Positions 34,406-43,459 of a stretch of DNA of 64,000 nt are shown in pieces. The translations under genes and the position numbers were made by a program. Positions within the stretch are counted from its first letter, which is position 1; every line of letters starts with the position of its first letter. The notes under the pieces were generated by a model. It worked only from the letters and a program-made list of their open reading frames with translations. It searched no databases and was not told the DNA's origin. Origin of the DNA: Moorena producens 3L (GTDB taxonomy: Bacteria > Cyanobacteriota > Cyanobacteriia > Cyanobacteriales > Coleofasciculaceae); contig NZ_GL890965.1 of assembly GCF_000211815.1 (NCBI RefSeq), positions 7,615 through 71,614 on the forward strand, written 5' to 3'.

Positions 34406-35833
34406 ATGGCTGATACAACTGCCTGGGTGAATCTCCTCACCCCCTTACCATTCCTCCCCCCTGAACACCCTCTGCCATCCCTATTGGCAACAGCAACGGA
34501 AGCCACTGCTAATGCTAATGAAGCAGAAAACGGTTCACTGGTTCTTGCAGGAGTGCTATTGAGTCTAGTGGTGATCTACTTCGCCAGTAAACTTGGAGGC
34601 GAAATTTGTGCTCGGATTAACTTACCACCGGTATTAGGGGAATTGGTCGGTGGTGTAGTTGTCGGGGTTTCTGCCCTAAATCTGCTAGTTTTCCCAGAAG
34701 GGGGCAGTGTGGCTAGCAATTCCTTAATGATGAGCTTTCTGCAAACTACCGCTGGTCTAACCCCAGAAGCTACCAACTCAGTATTTCAGTCTACTAGCGA
34801 GGTGATTTCCGTCTTAGCGGAACTCGGCGTTATCATCCTGTTATTTGAAATTGGACTAGAGTCTGACCTCAAAGAACTGATCCGTGTTGGTCCGCAGGCT
34901 GCTGTGGTAGCTGTAGTTGGCGTGGTTGTCCCCTTTGCTGCTGGTACTGCTGGTTTAGCTTACCTATTTCATATTTCTGCTGTCCCTGCTATTTTTGCTG
35001 GTGCTGCCCTAACTGCCACTAGTATCGGGATTACCGCTAAAGTCCTAGCAGAAATTGGACAGTTGAGTTCTAAAGAAGGGCAAATTATCATTGGTGCTGC
35101 CGTACTCGATGATGTCCTAGGAATTATCGTCCTGGCTGTGGTGGCTAGTCTGGCAAAAACTGGGGAAGTCGTGATCACTAATGTGATCTATTTGATTATT
35201 AGTGCTGGTGTCTTCCTAGTTGGAGCAATTCTAATCGGTCGCTTCCTCGGTCCGTATTTCGTTGCCTTGGTCAAGGAAATGAAAACCCGAGGTCAGGTAT
35301 TACTGACAGCACTCATTTTTGCCTTTGTCTTGTCCTATATTGCCACAGCTATCCAATTAGAAGCCATTTTGGGAGCCTTTGCTGCTGGGCTAGTCTTGGC
35401 AGAGACGGATAAGCGTCGAGAATTAGAAGAACAGGTCTTACCAGTGGCAGATATACTTGTGCCCATCTTCTTTGTTACTGTGGGAGCCAAAACTGATTTG
35501 AGTGTGCTTAACCCAGCAGTTCCCAGTAATCGCGAGGGTTTGATCTTGGCAACTTTCCTGATTGTGGTGGCAATTCTTGGTAAGGTGATCACAGGATTGA
35601 CAGTCTTTGGTCAATCAGGAATTAACCGTCTGGCTATTGGGGTTGGCATGATTCCCAGAGGTGAAGTGGGGCTAGTCTTTGCTGGTGTTGGTTCAGCAAG
35701 TGGTGCTCTTTCAGAAGCCACTGAAGCAGCGATTATCATGATGGTTATTTTAACGACTTTTATCGCTCCGCCTTTGTTGCGGTTGGTCTTTCAAGAGCCA
35801 TCTGAGCCGGTGGAAACAGCTGGAGAGTCTTGA
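34406..35833 (+). CDS. Cation:proton antiporter, CPA2 family (NapA/KefB-like)
   Basis: The 475-residue protein has about 12 membrane segments. LGGEICARINLPPVLGELVGGVVVG, FEIGLESDLKEL and AVLDDVLGIIVLAVVASL (the paired-acidic core of helix 5/6 in CPA2 antiporters) are clear, as is ATSIGITAKVLAEIG. The last part, IPRGEVGLVFAGVG, is also conserved. It exchanges Na+ or K+ for H+ across the plasma or thylakoid membrane. No RCK/TrkA-N domain is attached, so it is NapA-like rather than full KefB/C. The ion cannot be told. Confidence 0.93.
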   Translation: MADTTAWVNLLTPLPFLPPEHPLPSLLATATEATANANEAENGSLVLAGVLLSLVVIYFASKLGGEICARINLPPVLGELVGGVVVGVSALNLLVFPEGGSVASNSLMMSFLQTTAGLTPEATNSVFQSTSEVISVLAELGVIILLFEIGLESDLKELIRVGPQAAVVAVVGVVVPFAAGTAGLAYLFHISAVPAIFAGAALTATSIGITAKVLAEIGQLSSKEGQIIIGAAVLDDVLGIIVLAVVASLAKTGEVVITNVIYLIISAGVFLVGAILIGRFLGPYFVALVKEMKTRGQVLLTALIFAFVLSYIATAIQLEAILGAFAAGLVLAETDKRRELEEQVLPVADILVPIFFVTVGAKTDLSVLNPAVPSNREGLILATFLIVVAILGKVITGLTVFGQSGINRLAIGVGMIPRGEVGLVFAGVGSASGALSEATEAAIIMMVILTTFIAPPLLRLVFQEPSEPVETAGES

Positions 35834-36281
35834 GACTTGTTGCTAAGCTATCTGAGCTTGCTGATTAAAGACAATTATTGATGCAGGATTCTTGAAGAAT
35901 CCTGTTCAATTTAGTTGATTGTGTATGCTTTAAGATTTGACAAAGCTAAGTGTGTTAACTAAAACCAAATTTTCGATTCAGAGAAACCCGTGTATACTGA
36001 AACTCTTGAAACTTAACCAAGCTACTCTACGTCCGAGTCTGTTAACGGTTTTAATAAGATTAATCAGATTAATCTTATTAGTCAAACAGACTAGACATTG
36101 CTTGACTGGGCTATTAATTAGGGGTATTCATCGTGAGTGGTTAGGGATTAGCGGTTAACTATAGCCTACTCTAGGCAGCTGTTGGGGTCTAATACTTAAC
36201 CGCTAACAGCTGGTATAACCAATTGCTATAACCAATTGCTATAACCAATTACCTAAGATACATGATACAGGAGTAAGAATT
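35834..36281. other. Intergenic region upstream of the amidase gene
   Basis: AT-rich. It contains three 13-bp direct repeats TATAACCAATTGC at 36214-36252 ending about 30 bp before the amidase start, a spacing suited to a regulatory or structural role. No gene. Confidence 0.55.
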
Positions 36282-38216
36282 GTGAGGTTTCGCTGGCTAC
36301 TGCTACTCTCCAGCTCTTTGACATTTTCTCTATTTTCATTGGCGGCTCAAGCCCGTGAACTACTATTTTGGCAATATGATCGCAATCAGAATCGCCTGGA
36401 ATTTACCACTGATGTGGGTGTACAACCCACAGCCCAACTCATTTCTAATCCTACCCGGTTAGTGATTGATTTACCGGGAATTAACGTCGGAGGTCCATCA
36501 ACAAATCAGCGTCTAAGCGGGGCGATTCGAGAAGTGCGAGTGGGTCAATTTGAGAGACAAACCACTCGGATTGTGGTTGAATTGGCTCCTGGTTACACTA
36601 TAGACCCCCAGCAGGTAAAATTTCGGGGTATTAGCCCCAATCAGTGGACTGTACAATTACCTCAGCCTTATCGAGGGTCACTGCCGGTTCTGCCTAACCC
36701 AGCACCGCCATCTCTACCACCGGCTCAGCCACCGACCCGCACTCAATCCCCTCCACCACGGCCAACTATTCCGAGATCCAATCCAACTATTCCGAGATCC
36801 AATCCGGGGATTCGCCGCCAAGGCTTTCAGATCAATAGAAATGGATTTTTTGTCAGTACCGATGGTGGGAAACCTATCATTCAAATCGAACGAAGTCGCA
36901 ATAACCGCCGCATTAACATCGACCTAGAAGGGGTTACAATTGCCGAGAGTCTGTTAGGGGAGGATTTGGAGGTAAATCGCTACGGGGTTAGCAAAATCGA
37001 GTTTGAAAAGAAAAAAGAGTCCCCACCGATTGTCCGGATGACCCTAAATGTGGATAGTGACAGCCCTGATTGGCTGGCATCGTTCAGTCAAAGATTGGGA
37101 GGGGTGTTGATTTTCCCTAGGGGGATCCCAGCTCAACGCTTAGATAATGGACCAACATCCAAAGTGCCAACGAAACCGATTCAATCTCGTGGCTCGGCTA
37201 ATACCGGTAAGTTAGCCACCATTGGGTCAGTGGAACTGGCTAGTAATCAGACTCAGCTATTGATTAAGGCTAACCAACGGGTCAGAGCCACTAGCAAATG
37301 GGATCCTCGTTCAAAGTCTTACCAAATTACTATACCGAATGCCAAACTAGCTGAGAAGTTCAGTGGCCCTCAACTTAATACCACTAGTCCCGTATCAGAG
37401 GTGATGGTTCGGCAGGAGGACAAAAACACGGTGCTGATTCTGGTACAACCATCAAACGGTACCCGAATTGGTAGCCTCAATCAGCTCAATGATCAGCTGT
37501 TGGCTCTGCAACTGAGACCATTTCTATCAAGGAGGCCAACCAGGATACCCCCGCGCTCGATTCCTGTGCCACCGCCTAACTCGATTCCTGTGCCACCGCC
37601 TAACCGGACTCGCCCACCAATTCCCAGACGTCGGGTTCCCAAAGAGCGCCTGGTAGTGGTCATTGATGCCGGACACGGTGGCAAAGACCCTGGTGCTATT
37701 GGGATTGGGGGTATACAAGAGAAGGATGTTAATTTGTCGATTTCCCGACAGGTGGAAGCGCTGTTGGAAAAACAGGGGATCCAGGTTGTCATGACTCGCT
37801 CAGATGACCGATTCATCAGTCTGAATGGACGAGTTCAAGTGGCAGAACGGACTGATGCTGATTTATTTGTCAGCATCCACGCTAATGCTATCGGGCGTAA
37901 CCGACCGGATGTGAATGGATTAGAAACTTACTACTACTCTACTGGTCAGAGTCTTGCCCAAACCATCCACTACACTATCTTGCGGAGCGTGGATATTAGT
38001 GACCGACGTACCCGACGGGCGAGGTTTTATGTGCTCAGGAAAACCTCCATGCCAGCAGTTCTGGTAGAAGTTGGTTTTCTAACCGGCTATGAAGACTCCG
38101 CTAAACTGAAAACTTCCGCCTATCGCAGCCAGATGGCTAGAGCGATCGCTCGTGGCATCCTCCTATATATTCGGCAAAATCGGTTATATTCGGCAGAATC
38201 GGTTGACCTAAGTTAA
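36282..38216 (+). CDS. amiC: N-acetylmuramoyl-L-alanine amidase with AMIN domains
   Basis: The 644-residue product starts at GTG 36282 behind CAGGAG. A signal peptide (LLLLSSSLTFSLFSLAAQA) precedes AMIN domains at about 28-130 and 185-300 and probably a third at about 315-415. Pro-rich linkers separate them. A C-terminal zinc amidase_3 domain contains VVIDAGHGGKDPGAIG (Zn His), a Glu in GIQEKDVNLS, SIHANA (Zn His) and VEVGFLTG (catalytic Glu). The enzyme cleaves peptidoglycan cross-linked peptides from MurNAc, and AmiC-type proteins in filamentous cyanobacteria shape septal nanopores. murI follows. Confidence 0.94.
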   Translation: MRFRWLLLLSSSLTFSLFSLAAQARELLFWQYDRNQNRLEFTTDVGVQPTAQLISNPTRLVIDLPGINVGGPSTNQRLSGAIREVRVGQFERQTTRIVVELAPGYTIDPQQVKFRGISPNQWTVQLPQPYRGSLPVLPNPAPPSLPPAQPPTRTQSPPPRPTIPRSNPTIPRSNPGIRRQGFQINRNGFFVSTDGGKPIIQIERSRNNRRINIDLEGVTIAESLLGEDLEVNRYGVSKIEFEKKKESPPIVRMTLNVDSDSPDWLASFSQRLGGVLIFPRGIPAQRLDNGPTSKVPTKPIQSRGSANTGKLATIGSVELASNQTQLLIKANQRVRATSKWDPRSKSYQITIPNAKLAEKFSGPQLNTTSPVSEVMVRQEDKNTVLILVQPSNGTRIGSLNQLNDQLLALQLRPFLSRRPTRIPPRSIPVPPPNSIPVPPPNRTRPPIPRRRVPKERLVVVIDAGHGGKDPGAIGIGGIQEKDVNLSISRQVEALLEKQGIQVVMTRSDDRFISLNGRVQVAERTDADLFVSIHANAIGRNRPDVNGLETYYYSTGQSLAQTIHYTILRSVDISDRRTRRARFYVLRKTSMPAVLVEVGFLTGYEDSAKLKTSAYRSQMARAIARGILLYIRQNRLYSAESVDLS

Positions 38217-38341
38217 GTTCTGATATTTTGTCAATTCTTAATTGATAATTGCTAACCTATAATCTAACAATTTTCTTGTTTTGAGCGAACCTAAGTAATT
38301 TGTTTATTGCCCCTGGGTGGGTAGGTGCCAATTCTTAGCCA

Positions 38342-39238
38342 ATGATCAATAACCAAATTTTGATCTCTCGAACTCAACCCCAGAGTAGTCCTATCGGGAT
38401 TTTCGACAGTGGTGTGGGGGGTCTGACTGTTCTGAGGGAACTATACAAACAACTACCATCCGAATCAATTATTTACTTTGCTGACACAGCACGGCTACCC
38501 TACGGTACCAGATCTACCGATGAAATCGTGCAGTTCGGCTTCGAGATTCTCAGCTGGATGGTGCAACAGGATGTCAAAATGGTGGTGATGGCCTGCAACA
38601 CCAGTTCGGCTCTGGCATTGGAAACTCTGCGTAGTGAGTTTGACATCCCAATGCTGGGGCTGATTCTACCGGGTGCCCGTGCGGCGCTCCACCAAGGTCG
38701 TCGGATTGGGGTGATTGCTACACCAGCTACGGCTGCCAGCAATGCTTATCGAAATGCTATTTTAGAGGTTGAACCAACGGCTCAGGTCTGGCAAGTGGGT
38801 TGTCCGGAGTTTGTGCCATTAGTGGAGCAAAATCGCTTGTGCGAACCCTACACTACAGCGGTAGCACGGCAGTACCTAGAACCTTTGCTAGCAGCCCAAA
38901 TTGATACCCTAGTTTATGGCTGTACTCATTATCCCCATCTCGAACCGATCCTACGGGAAATATTACCCCCAGACGTTAAATTGGTAGACCCAGCGAAATA
39001 CGTTGTTGCTGCTGCTGCTCAAGAACTGGATTTAATTGGAGGGAAGAATACTGGGGAGGCAAGACCAACTCGCTTTGGGGTCAGCGGTTGTCCTCAACAG
39101 TTTGCCCAACAGTCCCTACAATGGCTGGGTTACACTCCAACAGTTGAAAAAATACATCTACCACAGGTGTCAATCCCTAGGATACCTTTAGGTGCGACCC
39201 GTGATGGCGAGCAATCCCTTGACCGTAGGTCACGCTAA
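38342..39238 (+). CDS. murI: Glutamate racemase
   Basis: The 298-residue product makes D-glutamate for peptidoglycan. The two catalytic cysteines are in VVMACNTSSALA (near 82) and LVYGCTHYPHLEP (near 197), and IGIFDSGVGGLTVLREL starts the fold. The last 15 codons (GATRDGEQSLDRRSR) are contributed by a family C repeat that starts at 39191, so the native C-terminus, probably ending soon after LPQVSIPRIPL, has been replaced. A terminator follows at 39270. The adjacent amidase is a wall enzyme, a sensible neighbour. Confidence 0.96.
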   Translation: MINNQILISRTQPQSSPIGIFDSGVGGLTVLRELYKQLPSESIIYFADTARLPYGTRSTDEIVQFGFEILSWMVQQDVKMVVMACNTSSALALETLRSEFDIPMLGLILPGARAALHQGRRIGVIATPATAASNAYRNAILEVEPTAQVWQVGCPEFVPLVEQNRLCEPYTTAVARQYLEPLLAAQIDTLVYGCTHYPHLEPILREILPPDVKLVDPAKYVVAAAAQELDLIGGKNTGEARPTRFGVSGCPQQFAQQSLQWLGYTPTVEKIHLPQVSIPRIPLGATRDGEQSLDRRSR

Positions 39239-39264
39239 GCGAACGCCATCACGGAAAGCGCACC
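39191..39264. repeat. Family C repeat with an internal B-like palindrome, overlapping the murI 3' end
   Basis: Begins GGTGCGACCCGTGATGGCG and ends AAGCGCACC. The loop holds TTGACCGTAGGTCACGC of the B type, another case of nesting. Confidence 0.8.
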
Positions 39265-39269
39265 TTTAG

Positions 39270-39306
39270 AATCGGTAGACTGACCAATAATAGACCGATT
39301 TTTTTT
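39270..39306 (+). terminator. Rho-independent terminator of murI
   Basis: AATCGGT (39270-39276) pairs with ACCGATT (39294-39300), followed by eight T. The family C repeat sits between the coding region and this terminator. Confidence 0.8.
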
Positions 39307-39903
39307 ACCATAAAATTGCTTGTGGAGGCAATAGTTAACGCATCCCACTTTCCTTAGGTGAAGTCGTTGCTCAGAGGCGATTTCACCTAAGTTAGTTATT
39401 ATCATGATTAATTTTTCGCAATTTTTTCGGTCACTTTAACCCCTTTAACTCACCCTAGATCTAAATCAAGCTAAATCAAGGTTTGGCTCGGCTTGTCATA
39501 TCATCTCCGGATAATTACCCTTAATAATCTGTCGCCCACGGGAACGCGCACCAAGAGACGGGAAAGGGGAATTCCTAGTTTTGTAAATTTTTGTTTCAAA
39601 CTTATCACAATTAACGTAAAAGCGAAAACTCACGCTGAAGACTACTTTAGTAACTCAAAACCCTAGTTGTTGAGTAAGCAGTCAGCTATCAGCTTAGTCA
39701 AGAAACAGAGTCAAGTCATGGAATTTTTTTCCTGGGCGACTCTTGTCTATTAAAATCTGGTTTATCGCTTTTTTATAACCATTAAAAATTGCGAATTAAT
39801 AATTTACCCTTAACCTTTAGCAATAAAAAATCAGGGATATAATAATTAGTAAAGCAGATTTAATCGCCAATAACGTTACGTTAATTTTATAAGTAATCCA
39901 ACT
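39307..39903. other. Intergenic region upstream of the lysozyme gene
   Basis: It contains an isolated hairpin at 39353-39391 (CTTAGGTGAA..TTCACCTAAG) and otherwise AT-rich DNA, including likely promoter sequence just before 39904. No gene or RNA recognised. Confidence 0.5.
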
Positions 39904-40698
39904 ATGTCAGCTCTAACTATTAAAGACATCAACATCGATAGCCTTTCTGTGGAAGAACGCTATGCACTTGACATTCTAGTCAACCTGCCAGTGCCTCAGG
40001 TTAGTCAACTCCAAGAATTAATGGAATTGGAGGTAGAAGACGTTATTAACCCTATAATTTTAGAAAATTTTCTTGAACTGTGTCAAGAATGCGGCTTGGA
40101 CTTGTCTGAGGCAGGAGTCAATAAGTTTAAAGATGCTAACAAACTCGGTAATACTGGAGCTGTCAGAGGAATTATTGGTCCTCAAACGGCTCAGTTTTAC
40201 TTTGATGCTATCATCAATAAAGTAACACCAGAGTTGCCACCAGGTACCGATAGAAACATTAACCAAGCTGGTTTAGATCTTGTTAAAGAGTTTGAAGGAC
40301 TCCATAAAAGGTGCCCTGATGGCAGAGTAGAAGCTTATATCGATCCGGTGGGAATTCCTACTATTGGATGGGGTCATACTGCTGGTGTTAGGATAGGAGA
40401 TATCATCACTGTTGAGCAAGGGGAGAAATTGCTCAGACAAGATTTAGAAAGTTCTGAATCTACGGTGAGTAATCTTGTCAAAGTATCACTGACTGATAAT
40501 CAATTCTCTGCTCTAGTTAGCTTTGTGTTCAATATAGGACCAACAGCGTTTAGGCGCTCGACATTATTACGTAAGTTGAATCATGGTGATGATCAAGGGG
40601 CTGCCAATGAGTTTCTTCGTTGGAACAAGGGTGGTGGTCGAGTCCTATTAGGCTTGAGCAAACGCAGAGAAGCGGAGCGTAAACTGTTTCTGAGCTAA
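39904..40698 (+). CDS. GH24 lysozyme (phage-type muramidase) with N-terminal extension
   Basis: The product has 264 residues. The first 120 form a helical region possibly related to peptidoglycan-binding modules (GPQTAQFYFDAIINKV). Residues about 125-264 form a T4-lysozyme-like domain with the catalytic Glu in VKEFEGLH, the loop AYIDPVGIPTIGWGHT (Thr of the triad) and the closing WNKGGGRVLLGLSKRREAERKLFL. It hydrolyses the glycan strands of peptidoglycan. There is no signal peptide, and no phage genes or holin nearby, so a domesticated or toxin-like lysozyme is as likely as a prophage relic. Confidence 0.88.
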   Translation: MSALTIKDINIDSLSVEERYALDILVNLPVPQVSQLQELMELEVEDVINPIILENFLELCQECGLDLSEAGVNKFKDANKLGNTGAVRGIIGPQTAQFYFDAIINKVTPELPPGTDRNINQAGLDLVKEFEGLHKRCPDGRVEAYIDPVGIPTIGWGHTAGVRIGDIITVEQGEKLLRQDLESSESTVSNLVKVSLTDNQFSALVSFVFNIGPTAFRRSTLLRKLNHGDDQGAANEFLRWNKGGGRVLLGLSKRREAERKLFLS

Positions 40699-40865
40699 TT
40701 CAAATTGAAGGTTAAAGGTTGCAGGTTGAAAGGTTGAAAGTTTGAAAGGTTGAAGATTGTCATCCAAGGCTACACCTAATACCTAACCCCTAACCCCTCT
40801 AAGTTTGGCAAAATGTATAATAAAAGACCTATCACCCAGTAAGGTAATTACTCACCTTAGCCAAA

Positions 40866-41472
40866 AAAATGGGTTTAAAGCCCCGTCCTTCTAGGACGGC
40901 TTTTATTTTAATCTCTGACTTGACAGTTTTCACAGAGCGTGTTATTGAAAAATATAACAGATAACTAAAAACAATACGGATAGACACTATCTTAGAATAA
41001 GTAGACAATGTAAAAAACAAGCTAAGAGATAAGCATGTTGCATAATCCAATCTAACGATTTGGTCGTCTATGAAAATCTAAGATTAAAAAAAATATGGGC
41101 TCTCCTAGACTGATTATAGTAAATGAGTAGTTTAAATTAGCGATTACCCCTTAAATAGCAAGGGATTCAATAAACTAAAAATACATTTTTAGTTTATTGG
41201 CATTTTTAAATTAATCAAACCCTTGATTAGTAAAGGCTATGGCGATTATTTTATACTTTATAATAGCCACTCTAGGAGAGCCAAAATATTTAAAATCATT
41301 GTCTATCTAAATCCTTAATAATTTAGGTACGGTGGGGCACACCGAAACCTAGGTCATAGACCAAACACGCTCATGGAGAATTGTCCTCTACCTTTCCTGG
41401 CTCCGGCCTGGTTAGGCAAGACAGCTCGTTGAAGTGAGAATCCCCGTCCATAAGCGGGCGGGGAGTGTCAAC
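40866..41472 (+). mobile_element. IS200/IS605 (tnpB-type) deletion derivative
   Basis: The left side has GGTTTAAAGCCCCGTCC and AGGACGGC hairpin DNA. The right side has GGTACGGTGGGGCACACC (the TnpB C-terminal GTVGHT coding segment), an omega-RNA-like stretch and a CCCCGTCC..GGCGGGGAGTGTCAAC end. No transposase gene survives. A separate inverted-repeat element lies inside at 41098-41282. Confidence 0.65.
41098..41282. mobile_element. MITE with GGCTCTCCTAGA ends
   Basis: GGCTCTCCTAGA (41098-41109) and its exact inverse (41271-41282) bound a 185-bp palindromic AT-rich element. Its centre is a near-perfect AATAAACTAAAAAT/ATTTTTAGTTTATT hairpin. Confidence 0.65.
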
Positions 41473-41500
41473 AAACCAAAAGTTTATTTGGGCTACAGGC

Positions 41501-42661
41501 ATGACCAAACAAGCACCTACTTCCTTGCTTTACCTAAACGTGGCACCGACTCAAGTAGTGCGTTGCTCCTTGGAAGAATCAGGAAATGCGATCGCACGGC
41601 TGGGAAATCGTCCTTTGATTCTAGGAGGTCAGCATACTCTGGCTACCCTAGCCTCATCACTGGAATCGGTTTTGGAACAGCATCAACTCAGTTATGAATG
41701 CGCATCCTACAGTCCTGATTGCAGTGAGAAGTCTCTAGCTAAACTCTCAGAAGCTGTTGCTGCTCATCAATCTGACTTGATTATTGGGATTGGCGGAGGT
41801 AAGGCGTTGGATACTGCTAAAATCCTAGCGCACCAGTGCCAGTTACCTGTGGTTACTGTACCCACCTCTGCTGCTACCTGTGCCGCTTGGACAGCTCTAT
41901 CTAATATCTATTCTGACCATGGGGCTTTCCTGTATGATGTTGGACTTGACCATTGCCCAGATTTATTGGTACTCGATTACAGCTTGATTCAGACAGCGCC
42001 CCAACGTACCCTAGTTGCCGGGATTGGTGATGCCTTAGCGAAGTGGTACGAAGCTTCGGTTAGTAGTGGTAGCGCTACAGATACTCTAATTATTGCGGCT
42101 GTCCAACAGGCAAGGGTATTGCGAGATATTTTGTTCCAAAAGTCGGTTGAGGCTCTAACCCAACCTGGTAGTCAAGTTTGGCGGGAAGTTGTTGATGCAA
42201 CAGTTTTACTGGCTGGTGTGATTGGGGGCTTGGGTGGAGCTCGATGTCGTACTGTTGCTGCCCATGCTGTACATAATGGTTTAACTCATATCCCAGCAGC
42301 TCACGATTCTTTACATGGTGAAAAGGTGGCTTATGGCATTTTGGTGCAGCTGCGTTTGGAAGAAATGCTTCAGGGGAACCAACTGGCGGCATCAGCACGG
42401 CAACAGTTGCTGAAGTTTTATGCTGAGCTTGGTTTGCCCCAAACTCTCCAAGACCTGGGATTAGGGTCGATTACCTTGGCTCAGTTACAGAAAGCAGCTG
42501 AGATTGCCTGTGGGGAAAATTCTGATATTCATCGGCTACCGTTTAAGGTGCTTCCAGAACAGCTGATGGCAGCAATGGTTTCTACTAGGATACTAGTTGA
42601 GGGCAGTCGTAAGGAGTTAAGTTTGCCAGCGGTTGAGGTTGAAGGTTGTCTGTCAGAATGA
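41501..42661 (+). CDS. Iron-containing alcohol dehydrogenase / glycerol dehydrogenase-like
   Basis: The product is 386 residues from ATG 41501 (MTKQAPTSLLYLN). An in-frame GTG at 41465 lies inside an IS right end and is rejected. IIGIGGGKALDTAKILA binds NAD(P). GIGDALAKWYEAS carries the metal-ligand Asp, and VAAHAVHNGLTHIPAAHDSLHGEKVAYG carries the metal-ligand His residues. It resembles glycerol dehydrogenases or related polyol and sugar-phosphate enzymes. The substrate is not clear. The gene is bracketed by inverted IS200/IS605 remnants, so it may have been moved as a unit or be a preferred site. Confidence 0.88.
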   Translation: MTKQAPTSLLYLNVAPTQVVRCSLEESGNAIARLGNRPLILGGQHTLATLASSLESVLEQHQLSYECASYSPDCSEKSLAKLSEAVAAHQSDLIIGIGGGKALDTAKILAHQCQLPVVTVPTSAATCAAWTALSNIYSDHGAFLYDVGLDHCPDLLVLDYSLIQTAPQRTLVAGIGDALAKWYEASVSSGSATDTLIIAAVQQARVLRDILFQKSVEALTQPGSQVWREVVDATVLLAGVIGGLGGARCRTVAAHAVHNGLTHIPAAHDSLHGEKVAYGILVQLRLEEMLQGNQLAASARQQLLKFYAELGLPQTLQDLGLGSITLAQLQKAAEIACGENSDIHRLPFKVLPEQLMAAMVSTRILVEGSRKELSLPAVEVEGCLSE

Positions 42662-42783
42662 AGAATGTAGAATGAAGAATGTAGAATTTGGAATTCTACA
42701 TTCTTCATTCAAAAATGTTGCAGGTTGCAGGTTGTAGGTTGAACGGTGTTGGGTTAAGGTTGCAGCTTTTGAGCTCAAACCTG

Positions 42784-43325
42784 TTGACACTCCCCGACCA
42801 TTAGGCGCGGGGATTCCTAGATCAACGAGCCGCCTTAAACCGCCGTATTCCTATCTTTAACGCCGTCAAAAATAGGACAGTACTTAACCAAAAACCCGTC
42901 AAGACCAAGTTTTTAGTCAATTTACGACAGACCCAGAGGGCGATTCTCCCTAGGCGTTTGGTTACTTAGTTGGAAGTGCCTTTAAGAGTCCGTTTCTCTT
43001 CCTTGTCGCCTGGTTCCGGTGTGCCCCACCGTACCGTTTCTTTTTCTCAAGTTGTGATTTTTCTGGGTTCACACGTTAATTGTTAGTTAACGATTGGGTT
43101 TTTAAGGAGGATTTTCCCTGCCCTCCGGGCATTACTGTTTTAAGGTCAAGCAGTGGCGGGCTTCTCTCCCGGTTGCGCCTCGGTTTTTCAACCTGTACCC
43201 TATACTTATATACCCTAGGGCTAGATAATCGTCAACCCTTTAGACTAGATTTCTTTTAGGCTAAAAGCGCGCTAGTCGCTTTCATCTCCGCTCGCTTTGT
43301 GGCGGAGTTTTCAGTGTTCGGATTT
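42784..43325 (-). mobile_element. IS200/IS605 (tnpB-type) remnant, inverted relative to the one at 40866
   Basis: On the minus strand it ends GGGGATTCC..GGTCGGGGAGTGTCAACAG with the GTVGHT coding segment GGTACGGTGGGGCACACC about 240 bp before the end. The far side has a CTCCGCTCGCTTTGTGGCGGAG hairpin (about 43286-43307) typical of a left end. Stops break the tnpB frame. Confidence 0.65.
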
Positions 43326-43459
43326 CTAATAACCTTTTATATTACTAGCATTTTCCCTTATACTGGCTCTCAACTCGTTCGCGATCGCGTGGCCTTTTGG
43401 CCAAAGTCAAAAATTCTAGGTTTTGACCTTCAACCGGCTAACTTCCAAACCTGACACTG

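Noticed and set aside
36000..36158. 73-codon leucine-rich frame before the amidase gene
   Set aside because: Composition is AT-driven, there is no ribosome site, and it lies in a region with repeats.
39904..40698. Prophage called from the GH24 lysozyme
   Set aside because: No holin, capsid, integrase or other phage genes lie nearby, and a single muramidase is not enough.
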